Shown here in pieces: positions 53,410-62,866 of a stretch of DNA of 64,000 nucleotides (position 1 is its first letter; every line of letters begins with the position of its first letter). The translations under genes and the position numbers were made by a program. The DNA lies in contig DPRR01000014.1 of the NCBI GenBank assembly GCA_003538625.1, positions 70,658-134,657 of the forward strand. Reading direction: 5' to 3'. The notes beneath the pieces were generated by a model. That model had not been told where the DNA came from and did no database searches. It saw nothing but the letters and a program-made list of their open reading frames with translations. The DNA comes from Ignavibacteriales bacterium (GTDB taxonomy: Bacteria > Bacteroidota > Ignavibacteria > Ignavibacteriales > Ignavibacteriaceae).

Positions 53410-54819
53410 ATGATTAAACCAAAAACTGAATTAGTGCGCGGTCTGACACTTACTGCTGCTGTTATGATCGCTGCAGGCTCTATGATTGGTTCCGGAATTT
53501 TCAGAAAACCTGCTACGATGGCGGATCAACTGATGTCTCCAGAATTACTTTTAATTGTATGGCTTGTAGCCGGAATAGTTACTTTTATTGGGGCACTGTG
53601 TAACGCAGAGATAAGCGGAATGATTGATGCTACCGGTGGTCAATATATTTACTTTGAAAAAATGTATGGAAATTTTACTTCCTATTTATATGGCTGGTCA
53701 GTATTCTCAGTTATTCAAACCGGAAGTCAGGCCGCAATAGCTTATGTATTTGGAGAATATCTCGGATACTTTATTAAGTTTCCGGAACTTCCTCAGGCAT
53801 TACAGAATTTTTCATTTTATATACCTGTTGTGGGTCATATTTTTCCCTTTGCTGAATTTGGTGCCAAAGCTGCCGCTATTCTCTGTATTTTATTTCTTAC
53901 CGGTATTAATTATACAGGAGTTGTATTCGGTGGAGCAGTTCAATCAATAATTACTTTTATCAAGATTGCAAGTATAATTTTATTATCAATCTTTTTGTTT
54001 GCCAGTGGTACAGGTAGTTTTGCAAACATATCTACGGGATTCGCAATTCCTGAAGCTACCTCGGCAAACATAATTTCTCTTTTAGGATTGGCACTGGCTG
54101 GTGCATTTTGGGCTTACGATGGATGGAATAATGTTACGTTTGTAGCGGGTGAAATCAAAGACCCGCAGCGCAATGTTCCACTTGGATTATTATTTGGAAC
54201 ACTTATAGTAATTTTTGTTTATTTATTAGTCAACGCAGCTTACCTTTATGTATTACCGGTTTATAAAATGGCAAATTCTCCTTTAGTTGCAGCAACCGCA
54301 GCAGAAATTATTTTTGGACACTCAGGTGCTTCAATAATATCAATCGCAGTAATAGTATCAACATTTGGAGCGCTTAACGGAAGCATTTTATCAACTGCCA
54401 GAGTCTGTTTTGCGATGTCCAGGAATAGCATGTTTTTTAAAAAGCTTGGAGAAATTCATCCAAATTTTGGAACACCGCATACTTCGCTTATTGCACAAGG
54501 TTTATGGTCCTGCATATTAGTGATGTCCGGTACTTTTGATACGATTACTGATTATGTGATATTTGCTGCCTGGTTATTCTATATGTTGGGTGCTTATGGA
54601 GTAATTGTTTTAAGGAAAAAAATGCCTGATGCTCCCCGCCCATACAAAGTGTGGGGTTACCCGTACACTCCCATTATTTTTGTTATTTTTTCACTGTTGT
54701 TTTTGATTAATACGGTTATCTCTGATCTGGGAAATGCGGCAATGGGCTCGATACTAATATTATCGGGTTTGCCATTATATTTCTGGCGTTCATCCAGAAA
54801 TAAAAAATTAGTTAAATAA
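53410..54819 (+). CDS. APC-family amino acid permease
   Basis: 469 residues, twelve membrane segments. Signature GSMIGSGIFRKPATMADQL in helix 1 (substrate-binding unwound helix), AFWAYDGWNNVTFVAGEIKD in helix 6, and GALNGSILSTARVCFAMS later. This is the general amino acid-polyamine-organocation family, LAT-type, possibly an exchanger. It lies divergent to the corrinoid operon, 183 bases away, so a link to methionine or a methylated amino acid is conceivable but only positional. No ribosome site is visible. Confidence 0.92.
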   Translation: MIKPKTELVRGLTLTAAVMIAAGSMIGSGIFRKPATMADQLMSPELLLIVWLVAGIVTFIGALCNAEISGMIDATGGQYIYFEKMYGNFTSYLYGWSVFSVIQTGSQAAIAYVFGEYLGYFIKFPELPQALQNFSFYIPVVGHIFPFAEFGAKAAAILCILFLTGINYTGVVFGGAVQSIITFIKIASIILLSIFLFASGTGSFANISTGFAIPEATSANIISLLGLALAGAFWAYDGWNNVTFVAGEIKDPQRNVPLGLLFGTLIVIFVYLLVNAAYLYVLPVYKMANSPLVAATAAEIIFGHSGASIISIAVIVSTFGALNGSILSTARVCFAMSRNSMFFKKLGEIHPNFGTPHTSLIAQGLWSCILVMSGTFDTITDYVIFAAWLFYMLGAYGVIVLRKKMPDAPRPYKVWGYPYTPIIFVIFSLLFLINTVISDLGNAAMGSILILSGLPLYFWRSSRNKKLVK

Positions 54820-54844
54820 CTTTAAACATTTTTAGGATTTTAAA

Positions 54845-55207
54845 ATGCCAAAAGAGATTTTATTTATTGTTCTTGGGCTGGCTGCCGGTACATTCAGCGG
54901 TTTAATAGGCTTAGGTGGAGGAATTATAATTGTGCCCGCATTGGTCTTTTTATTTGGTTTATCCCAGCAGCAAGCTCAGGGAACAACCCTGGCATTAATG
55001 GTACCGCCGATTGGAATACTTGCTGCTTATGCTTATTACCAGCAAGGATATGTTGATCTTAAAATTGCTGCGCTTATATGTTTAGGATTTATTATCGGCG
55101 GATGGTTTGGAGCTAAAATTGCGGTTAATCTTTCTCAAAATATGCTTCAGAAGATATTTGCGGTTTCATTATTCTTAATTTCTATTAAAATGTTTTTCTC
55201 TAAATAA
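54845..55207 (+). CDS. Half-size TauE/SafE-family membrane protein
   Basis: 120 residues with four membrane segments. The family motif GTFSGLIGLGGGIIIVPAL is near residue 16, and the second half ends GGWFGAKIAVNLSQNMLQKIFAVSLF. Full TauE/SafE proteins are about 240-270 residues, made of two such halves, so this is one half, probably acting as a homodimer; half-size members are known. It may export sulfur anions or organic acids. It follows the amino acid permease by 25 bases with an AGGATT site, likely cotranscribed. Confidence 0.85.
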   Translation: MPKEILFIVLGLAAGTFSGLIGLGGGIIIVPALVFLFGLSQQQAQGTTLALMVPPIGILAAYAYYQQGYVDLKIAALICLGFIIGGWFGAKIAVNLSQNMLQKIFAVSLFLISIKMFFSK

Positions 55208-55430
55208 TTTTATTAGTTTAATCCAGAATAGATTATTAAACATAATCGATCACATATTTGCACTTTCACAGATTATTCTTTCTTCTTTAGAAAGTACTAA
55301 TTTTTCTTCAGTCTTTTTTTTGCCATAGATTTGATCATTACCTTTAAACTGGTTCGTATTAACAGTCAAAATAGTCATAAAAATGATTATGGGTTTAGTT
55401 AACTTTAAATAACAAATTATTAAGATATTG

Positions 55431-58340
55431 ATGATAGTCATAGATCTGATATATAACCTATCTGTATTAATTGCACTGAGTGTACTATCCGGATTTATTG
55501 ACTTAAGATTCAACCGTTCACAGCTCAAAGGAAAAATTTTCCAGGGATTACTTTTCGGATTAACATCAATCGTAGGGATGCTCTATCCTTTTAGATTAGC
55601 TGAAGGAATTATATTTGATGGTAGATCAATAATAATAGGCTTATGTACACTTTTCTTTGGCCCGGTTTCAGGATCAATAGCATCAGTATTAGCAATACTT
55701 TTTAGAAATTATCTTGGCGGTGCGGGTGCACTTACAGGATCCCTTGTAATCATTTCCTCTTTTCTCTTCGGATACTATTTCTATTTCCGAAGAAGCAAAT
55801 CACCCGAAAAAAATCTTTCCAAAATGGAACTCTATGTTTTTGGAGTGGTTATAAATACTGTAATGCTATTGTTGTTTTTAAATATTCCTTATCACGATAA
55901 ACTTGAAATGTTTAAAATTCTGACTCCAACAATTCTTGGCATCTACCCCTTTGCAACATTATTAATCGGAAAAATATTACTTGATCAGGAAGAAAATCAA
56001 AGTGTTTTAAAAAAGTTAAAAGAAAGTGAAGAATTCTTCCGTACTACTCTTTACAGTATTGGTGATGCAGTAATTACAACAGATATTTCCGGCAATGTTA
56101 AACAAATGAATTCGGTTGCAGAAAAATTAACTGGCTGGAATGAATCTGAATCTAAAGGAAAACCACTTGAAAGAATATTTAATGTTGTTGATGAGATTAC
56201 TAAAATTAAAGTTGAAAGTCCTTTATCCAAAATATTAAGAGAAGGAACCGTTGTTGGATTGAGCAACCACTCTCTCCTTATTTCTAAAGAGAATAAACTA
56301 ACTCCCATTTCTGATAGTGGTGCTCCGATTAAGAACCAGAATAATGAGACAATAGGTGCTGTAATAGTTTTTCGTGATCAGACACAGGAACGGATTAAAC
56401 AAAAAGAATTAAAGGATCGCGAATATTGGTTAAGAGAATCTCAAAGAGTCGGCAGAATTGGCTCTTATGAATTAAATATTAAGGAGCAAAAATGGATTGC
56501 TTCAGAAGTGTTGAATGAAATTTTTGGTATTAGTACAGCAACCGAAAAAAATGTTTCTGATTGGTATTCCATCATACATCCTGATCAACAGGAAGAAATG
56601 ATGAATTACTTTTTAACTCACGTTGTATCCGGAAAAAATGTTTTTGATAAAGTTTACAAAATTGTGAGAGTAAATGATGGTCAGGAACGCTGGGTTTGGG
56701 GACGCGGTGAATTAAAATTGGATGAGGATGGATCACCTATTATTATGATCGGTACTATACAGGATATAACTGAAAACAAAAAAGCTCAGGAATTATTATT
56801 TAAGAGTGAAGAAAAATTTAGAACGGTTTTTGAAACTGCAAATGAGGGTATATGCATTGTAAATGTTAGCGATGAGATTACGACGGTTAATGCCAAGTTT
56901 GAAGAGATGGTCGGGTATGAGAATTCGGAATTGATAGGAAAAAAATTTCAAATGCTAATATCAGAGAATGATCTCGAAAATTACAGGATAAGGCAATTGA
57001 AAAGGGACCATAATCTTAAAGAAAACTATGAAAGACAGCTTCTGCGCAAAGATGGATCGATTATCTGGACATTGGTAACAGTTTCCCATCTGCTGGATGA
57101 GTCTAATTTATTTACAGGATCTTTTGGAATGTTCACTGATTTTACAATCCGTAAAAAAATGGAAGAAGATTTACTGTCAGCAAAAATAAAAGCAGAAGAA
57201 AGCAACAAACTGAAATCAAATTTTCTGGCAAGTATGAGTCACGAACTTAGAACTCCAATGGTAGGCATATTGGGATTTGCAGAAATTCTGGAAAATGATA
57301 TACCAAACAAAGAACAAAAAGCGATGGCTGCTACAGTTTTGAAAAGCGGAAAACGTCTGCTTGATACATTAACCTCCATTTTAGATCTATCAAGAATTGA
57401 ATCAGGTAAAGAACAAATTGAAAGTAAAATAGTTGATGTTAATTTAATCTTAAAAGATTTATTGAACCTGTTTTCAGCCGCTGCCATAAAATCCAAGTTG
57501 TTTATTAAAACACAACTCGAAGATAATATTCGCCTTGAATTAGACGAAAGACTTTTTAGGGATATTATCACCAATCTGTTAAATAATGCAATTAAGTTCA
57601 CAAATACCGGCGGAATTTTTTTAAGATCTTTTCATCAGATTGAAAATTCTATGAATTGTGTAATAATAGAAATTGAAGATACGGGAATTGGAATTCCGCA
57701 CGACAAAATCGATTTAATCTTTGACGAATTCAGACAGGTTAGCGAAGGGATCGGAAGAAATTATGAAGGAACAGGTTTGGGTCTTACTCTTACCAAAAAA
57801 TATGTAGAATTGATGAATGGAAATATTTCTGTAAAATCTAAGGTAGACCAAGGCACCACATTTCGTATTGCTTTCCCATCAACGGTAACTAATCTGAACA
57901 ATACAAAGAATGAATCACTTGTAACTGAAAAAAATATTTCTTCTGAAAATGTCAAGAATTTTAAAAATATAGGATCAAAAGAAGTTCTTGTTGTAGAAAA
58001 TGATGAAGTAAGTATTAAGTTTTTATTAAGATGTCTGAATAACATTGCAATTTGTAAAGTTGCAACCGATGGTGATGAAGCAATCAAACTTGCATCGGAA
58101 AAAATATTTGATGCCATATTTATGGATATCAATCTGGGTGGCAGACTTGATGGAATTGAAACAACAAAGGAAATTAGAAAGCTTGGCGGGTATTCAGAAA
58201 CTCCAATCGTTGCAGTCACAGCTTTCGCGGCTGAAAAAGATAAAACGTATTTTCTTGAAAATGGCTGCACACATTATATTTCAAAACCATACTTTACAAA
58301 CGACCTGATAAATTTATTTCATAGTCTTTTCAGCAACTGA
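55431..58340 (+). CDS. Hybrid sensor histidine kinase with 5TM-LYT and PAS domains
   Basis: 969 residues from ATG 55431. Domains: 5TMR-LYT membrane sensor (about 1-180, with FRLAEGIIFDGRSIIIGLCT), three PAS domains (about 205, 340, 465; for example TLYSIGDAVITTDISGN and FETANEGICIVNVSDEI), HisKA with phosphorylated His in FLASMSHELRTPMVG, HATPase_c (NLLNNAIKFTN, DTGIGIPHDK, GTGLGLTLTKKYVEL) and a C-terminal receiver with phospho-Asp in FMDINL. No DNA-binding partner is in this window, so output is unclear. 5TMR-LYT sensors often read membrane or cell-wall signals. The gene appears monocistronic. Confidence 0.92.
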   Translation: MIVIDLIYNLSVLIALSVLSGFIDLRFNRSQLKGKIFQGLLFGLTSIVGMLYPFRLAEGIIFDGRSIIIGLCTLFFGPVSGSIASVLAILFRNYLGGAGALTGSLVIISSFLFGYYFYFRRSKSPEKNLSKMELYVFGVVINTVMLLLFLNIPYHDKLEMFKILTPTILGIYPFATLLIGKILLDQEENQSVLKKLKESEEFFRTTLYSIGDAVITTDISGNVKQMNSVAEKLTGWNESESKGKPLERIFNVVDEITKIKVESPLSKILREGTVVGLSNHSLLISKENKLTPISDSGAPIKNQNNETIGAVIVFRDQTQERIKQKELKDREYWLRESQRVGRIGSYELNIKEQKWIASEVLNEIFGISTATEKNVSDWYSIIHPDQQEEMMNYFLTHVVSGKNVFDKVYKIVRVNDGQERWVWGRGELKLDEDGSPIIMIGTIQDITENKKAQELLFKSEEKFRTVFETANEGICIVNVSDEITTVNAKFEEMVGYENSELIGKKFQMLISENDLENYRIRQLKRDHNLKENYERQLLRKDGSIIWTLVTVSHLLDESNLFTGSFGMFTDFTIRKKMEEDLLSAKIKAEESNKLKSNFLASMSHELRTPMVGILGFAEILENDIPNKEQKAMAATVLKSGKRLLDTLTSILDLSRIESGKEQIESKIVDVNLILKDLLNLFSAAAIKSKLFIKTQLEDNIRLELDERLFRDIITNLLNNAIKFTNTGGIFLRSFHQIENSMNCVIIEIEDTGIGIPHDKIDLIFDEFRQVSEGIGRNYEGTGLGLTLTKKYVELMNGNISVKSKVDQGTTFRIAFPSTVTNLNNTKNESLVTEKNISSENVKNFKNIGSKEVLVVENDEVSIKFLLRCLNNIAICKVATDGDEAIKLASEKIFDAIFMDINLGGRLDGIETTKEIRKLGGYSETPIVAVTAFAAEKDKTYFLENGCTHYISKPYFTNDLINLFHSLFSN

Positions 58341-58573
58341 ATTAATTATATAATCTGGTATAATGGGCTTTGTCATTTATTTCCAAACTCCGCATTGAAT
58401 TAATTGCTTTACATGAGTACTTACAATTTTATGTATATATCGTAATTAATATTAATTCGACTAAAAATATCCATAACTTTTTATCGGTAAAACTTCATTA
58501 GATGCGCTAATTTATTATTTTTAAATGTTCATTCTTCATCTATTTTTCAATTCTGAAATAATGTGGAGCAAAT

Positions 58574-61027
58574 ATGAAAATCAGGATTTTACTTTTCTCA
58601 ATTTTTCTAATCACAGTATCTATTTATGCAGGTTCACTGGACAGTGTTCTGGTTGGACCGGGAGTAATTCAATATCATCACGTCATTGATTCAGGTCCCT
58701 GGAATATTAATGTGATAAAAATTAATATTCAAAATCCATGGTTAATATTTCAATCGGTTAAAGCTGGTGATAAACTTATGGCTTTTGAAAAAACATCTTC
58801 AATGGCTGGCCGTAATAGTTATGAAACGCATCGAGTTGTTGCAGCCATCAATGGTGATTTTTATAACACGAGCACAGGTGAACAGATCGGATCTCAGGTT
58901 GCAAATGGTCAACTTTTAAAAACGACAAATGATTGGCTTAATGTGGCATTCGATATGGATAAAAATCCAATCATCGGGCTGCAGAGTTTTTCAGGTCTTA
59001 TAATTAAAGAGGACAGTATAAAAAGTGTATCCGGTGTAAATAGAATTCGTAACACAGATGAATTGATTTTTTATAATTCATTTAATGGTATCAGCACTTC
59101 AACAAATCAATATGGAACTGAAGTAAGGCTTACGCCCATTGATAGCTGGTTTGTTAATGACACTGTCAGATGCATCGTTGATACGGTGGTAGCGGGTGTT
59201 GGAAATATGATAATAGGTTCTAATAAGGCTGTGCTTTCTGGTCATGGAGTATCCGGTGCATTTTTACTTAATAATCTTTTTAAAGACGATACAATAAATA
59301 TTGTATTAAATTTAACCCCTGCCCTTTCCAGAATTGAGCAGCTTATCGGAGGAAATACCTGGCTTGTGCATAATGGAATTGTTAACCCGGATAATGGAGA
59401 TCGTCATCCCCGCACATCTGTAGGATTCAATGAGGATTCAACAAAATTTTTTATGTTTGTTGTTGATGGAAGACAACCCGGATTAAGTGTGGGGATGTCT
59501 TACAAAGAGCTTGGTGATTATATGAAAACGTGGGGAGTTCATAATGGATTAAATCTGGATGGTGGCGGCTCATCCACAATGGTTGTAAGAGGAGCAATTG
59601 TAAATAGCCCATCTGATATCGGAGGCGAAAGATCTGTAGCGAATAGTTTACTATTAATCAGCACTGCACCAACCGGACCATTGGAATATATTAGAATCAA
59701 TCCTAATGAAATATTTGCACTTGGTGGATCCAATGTAAATCTTGCTGCTTCCGGATTTGATCAGTATTATAATCCGGTAAACATTTCTTCGGGCAGCCTT
59801 ATTTGGAGTTGTGATCCTGAAATTGGTATCATTAATCAGAATGGTATATTTACAGCGGCATTCGATACTATATCAGGTTACATTTACGCTGCAGTTGGAA
59901 ACATTAGAGATTCAGCATTTGTACATCTTACAAAAATTTCACAAATTTTTTTAGAACCAGATCCCGTAATCCTGCAGCCTGGGCAGTCACAGCAAATGTC
60001 AGCAACTGCATATGATAATTATAACAATCAAATTCTTCTTCAGCAGACTGATTTTCAGTGGACAGTAACAGGTAACCTGGGAACTATATCTTCGGGAGGT
60101 TATTTTACTGCGACTAACACCGGCAATGGAGAAATAATCGCTGAGATTGATTCGATCAGCGGTTCAGTACCTCTTACAGTCGGCACATCAGCTACAATAA
60201 TAATAGATGAATTTTCTGATCTTTCCGGTTACACCTTAACGGGCACAAGAGTTAATCTTGCACAATGCAGTTTTGTTTATGATAGCGCAAATTTTATTTC
60301 AGCTCCGGTTTCAGGCAAGCTTAATTACAGTCTGACTACAGGTGGTACAAGTGCGCTATACTTAAATAAAGAAATTCAAATTTCAGGTGCGCCGGAAAAA
60401 CTTAGCATACAGATTTATGGGGATGGCAAAAAGCATTGGCTTCGTGGTGAATTCAAGGATGTTGATAATGAAATATTTTTAATCAATTTCACAAATGGGG
60501 ATCCCGGAATTGATTGGGTAAATATGTGGAAATATATTGAGGTTGATTTGAGTGATGCTGTTCCAAGCTGGATAAATCCAAGTGCAGTTCTTACTTTTCC
60601 AATTACCTGGACCCGCACTTATCTGGCTGAAACAAATGATGCTAAAAAAGATAATGGCGCGATTAATTTAGATGATTTTCGAGCGCATTTTATTTCTACC
60701 GAAGTTGAAGAATCGGCTTCAATCCCATTAGAGTTTAATCTATTTCAGAATTATCCAAACCCGTTTAATCCTAGTACAAAAATTAGCTGGCAGTCACCAG
60801 TCAGCAGTTATCAAACATTAAAAATATTTGATGTATTAGGAAACGAAATTGCAAAACTTGTTGATGAATACAAACCGGCAGGCAGTTATGAAATTGAATT
60901 CAATACATTAAACATTAAACCTCAACTATCTTCCGGCATTTATTTTTACAGATTCCAGGCCGATAATCCTTCGACGAGCTCAGGACAAGTTTTTGTGCAA
61001 ACTCGCAAGATGATTTTGCTGAAGTAA
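58574..61027 (+). CDS. Secreted phosphodiester glycosidase (NAGPA family) with T9SS domain
   Basis: 817 residues; GGAGC site before ATG 58574, signal peptide about 1-19. The NAGPA/DUF2233 domain (about 60-365) has VVAAINGDFYNTSTGEQIG, NGDRHPRTSVGFNEDS, FVVDGRQPGLSVGMSYKELG and GLNLDGGGSSTMV. Relatives cleave glycosyl phosphodiester bonds. Ig-like/BIG2 regions follow (about 375-535, for example SQIFLEPDPVILQPGQSQQM), then a linker and a T9SS sorting domain (FQNYPNPFNPSTKISW, SSGIYFYRF, KMILLK). An in-frame DNA repeat inserted in that last domain encodes PSTSSGQ. Likely cell-surface or secreted. Confidence 0.88.
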   Translation: MKIRILLFSIFLITVSIYAGSLDSVLVGPGVIQYHHVIDSGPWNINVIKINIQNPWLIFQSVKAGDKLMAFEKTSSMAGRNSYETHRVVAAINGDFYNTSTGEQIGSQVANGQLLKTTNDWLNVAFDMDKNPIIGLQSFSGLIIKEDSIKSVSGVNRIRNTDELIFYNSFNGISTSTNQYGTEVRLTPIDSWFVNDTVRCIVDTVVAGVGNMIIGSNKAVLSGHGVSGAFLLNNLFKDDTINIVLNLTPALSRIEQLIGGNTWLVHNGIVNPDNGDRHPRTSVGFNEDSTKFFMFVVDGRQPGLSVGMSYKELGDYMKTWGVHNGLNLDGGGSSTMVVRGAIVNSPSDIGGERSVANSLLLISTAPTGPLEYIRINPNEIFALGGSNVNLAASGFDQYYNPVNISSGSLIWSCDPEIGIINQNGIFTAAFDTISGYIYAAVGNIRDSAFVHLTKISQIFLEPDPVILQPGQSQQMSATAYDNYNNQILLQQTDFQWTVTGNLGTISSGGYFTATNTGNGEIIAEIDSISGSVPLTVGTSATIIIDEFSDLSGYTLTGTRVNLAQCSFVYDSANFISAPVSGKLNYSLTTGGTSALYLNKEIQISGAPEKLSIQIYGDGKKHWLRGEFKDVDNEIFLINFTNGDPGIDWVNMWKYIEVDLSDAVPSWINPSAVLTFPITWTRTYLAETNDAKKDNGAINLDDFRAHFISTEVEESASIPLEFNLFQNYPNPFNPSTKISWQSPVSSYQTLKIFDVLGNEIAKLVDEYKPAGSYEIEFNTLNIKPQLSSGIYFYRFQADNPSTSSGQVFVQTRKMILLK
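60968..60988. repeat. Dispersed repeat inserted in a T9SS domain
   Basis: TCCTTCGACGAGCTCAGGAC (60968-60987) is the reverse complement type of the intergenic repeat at 39031-39050 and inserts the peptide PSTSSGQ before the final KMILLK strand of the sorting domain. The insert preserves the reading frame. Peptides of the form STSSGQ from this repeat are familiar in proteins from this bacterial group. Confidence 0.7.
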
Positions 61028-61032
61028 TTATC

Positions 61033-61054
61033 AGGGGAGGCAGCGCCCCTTTTA
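61033..61054 (+). terminator. Probable intrinsic terminator
   Basis: AGGGG (61033-61037) pairs with CCCCT (61046-61050), followed by TTTTAATTTAT. Located six bases after the glycosidase stop. Confidence 0.6.
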
Positions 61055-61112
61055 ATTTATCGGTTTATTCCGCCAAATTAATTTTTTGTATAATGAGTTA
61101 TCCAACTAAATC

Positions 61113-61856
61113 TTATTTAATCAAACTGGCGTACGCCACCAGTTTATCTTCGTCATACTCAATTTTAATTTGAGGAAAACCATCGAGAAAATGTGAAAGT
61201 TTTTCAAATCCAAATTCTTTGTGATTGAATGTAGGATGTTCTTTCTTAATCATTATCCCGATTGTTGCAACATTTATTCTGCGGTTTTCTTTTTTTAGTA
61301 AAGCCAAAACTCTGTCCTGTATTTGGTCACTCACCTTCTTTTGTGGAGTCTGCAATGATTTCGATTCCTGATGTTTAATTTTTTCCGGGCGATATTCTAT
61401 TATTCCATCTGCAACATTGACCAGATCCCTTGATATTGAACCTGTTACACCCATCAGATAGGTATTTTTCCCGAGTGATCTTAGTTCATTCAATAGCGGT
61501 ATAAAATCACGATCTCCTGAAACAAGTATTAAAGTGTTTATGTTCTGGTTCTGCATAAATAATTTCATCGCGTGAACACAAATAAAGGTATCAGCACTGC
61601 TTTTTTCTGTACGTGATAAAGGCGTAAACACCGGTTGTATACCGCTGGTCTGAAGATTATTAATTTGTTCATTAAACCGAACCCAATCACCAAAAGCTTG
61701 TATTGAAGCGATCCCGCCTTTCTTCTCACAGAGTTTTCGGATGATCATTAAGTCAGGCTCTTCACCATAATTATTTACTGAAGAGTAGTACAAATTTTCA
61801 AAGTCAATAAAAACTGCAATTGTATTTTGCAATGGTGTTTCATCTTGTGTTTTCAC
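61113..61856 (-). CDS. NYN-domain nuclease-like protein with LOTUS/OST-HTH domain
   Basis: 247 residues, GTG 61856 with AAGGAAAA site. The NYN (LabA/DUF88) domain, about 10-155, has acidic active-site residues: FIDFENLYYSSV, SADTFICVHAMKLFM, LVSGDRDFIPLLNELRSLGK. The C-terminal OST-HTH/LOTUS domain, about 180-245, reads VLALLKKENRRINVATIGIM and FEKLSHFLDGFPQIKIEYDE. This pairing is common in bacteria; NYN domains are PIN-like RNases and LOTUS domains bind RNA, so it may act on RNA. Substrate and cellular role are unknown. Monocistronic. Confidence 0.88.
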   Translation of the reverse strand: MKTQDETPLQNTIAVFIDFENLYYSSVNNYGEEPDLMIIRKLCEKKGGIASIQAFGDWVRFNEQINNLQTSGIQPVFTPLSRTEKSSADTFICVHAMKLFMQNQNINTLILVSGDRDFIPLLNELRSLGKNTYLMGVTGSISRDLVNVADGIIEYRPEKIKHQESKSLQTPQKKVSDQIQDRVLALLKKENRRINVATIGIMIKKEHPTFNHKEFGFEKLSHFLDGFPQIKIEYDEDKLVAYASLIK

Positions 61857-62104
61857 TGATATTTTCCTTTAGCAGCAATTTCAATTAATATTTAGTACGA
61901 ATTTATATTAAAATATACTCATAATTCTTCCCACCCGTTCAAACTTCTTAAAATATTTCTAAGTGATAAAGGTTTTTGACACTCTAAAAAGATATTGCAT
62001 CCACTCATTTTTAGATGAAGCATAATTGAGTCAAGCTTAACTCTTCTTTCCGATTAAAGGATTAATTAAATTTAAGTTATATCATAAATAATCATACTCT
62101 AATC

Positions 62105-62812
62105 ATGAAGACACTTTTACTTCTTTTGATTTTGATAACTGGTAATTCTTTTGCTCAGGAACAGGTAATTAATATTTTAAACAGAAACATTATATCTCTT
62201 AATGGTGATTGGTCTGTAATAATAGATCCCTATCAAAATGGGTACAATGATTACAGATATCAGGAAAATCCAAATGGTTATTTTAAAAATGCAAAACCAA
62301 AATCAAAATCAGATCTTGTGGAATATGACTTTGACTCTTCAGATAAATTAAAAGTACCCAGCGACTGGAATACGCAGAGAAAGGATCTTTTCCCTATGAA
62401 GGAACTGTCTGGTATAAAAAATCTTTTGAGTATTACCCGAAACCAGAAACAAGAGTGTTTATTTATTTTGGCGCAGTAAATTACGATGCCAAAGTATACT
62501 TAAATGACGAAAAGATTGGTGAACATAAGGGAGGATTTACAGCATTTAATTTTGAGATTACCTCCTTAATAAAAATGGAGATAACTTTATTGTGTAAAGG
62601 TAGATAATAAATGACTCCATGAAACCGTACCAACTTTAAACACCGATTGGTAGAATTATGGTGAAATTATGTTGGAATTACTAGCGACGTAAATATTGTT
62701 GAAATTCCCAGAACATTTATTCAGGATTACTTTAATCGTACAGGATTAATTTCTAACGATGGGAATAAGAAAGAAGCTTTTTATACTTTATAGAAATTCT
62801 ATAAAGAAATAA
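62105..62812 (+). pseudogene. Decayed GH2 beta-glucuronidase/galactosidase-like gene with internal deletion
   Basis: An intact start and signal peptide (ILITGNSFAQEQ) lead into a GH2 N-terminal sugar-binding domain (ISLNGDWSVIIDPYQNGY, then LKVPSDWNTQRKDLF). The frame shifts near 62390; the next frame continues as PYEGTVWYKKSFEYYP, FGAVNYDAKVYLNDEKIGEH and GGFTAFNFEITSLIK. Another shift near 62570 leads to NGDNFIV, VDNK*LHETVPTLNTDW*NY and GITSDVNIVEIPRTFIQDYF, with in-frame stops where the family has Arg and Trp. It then jumps to the family's C-terminal sequence NRTGLISNDGNKKEAFYTL. The GH2 middle and catalytic barrel are missing. Confidence 0.88.
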
Positions 62813-62866
62813 TTTTTGACCATTTAAAAATATTTTTATTATTCAAATGATATCACAGGATTTTAT

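Noticed and set aside
55250..55528. 92-codon minus-strand frame overlapping the histidine kinase start
   Set aside because: It is antisense to the kinase N-terminus, has no recognisable domain, and its composition does not look coding.
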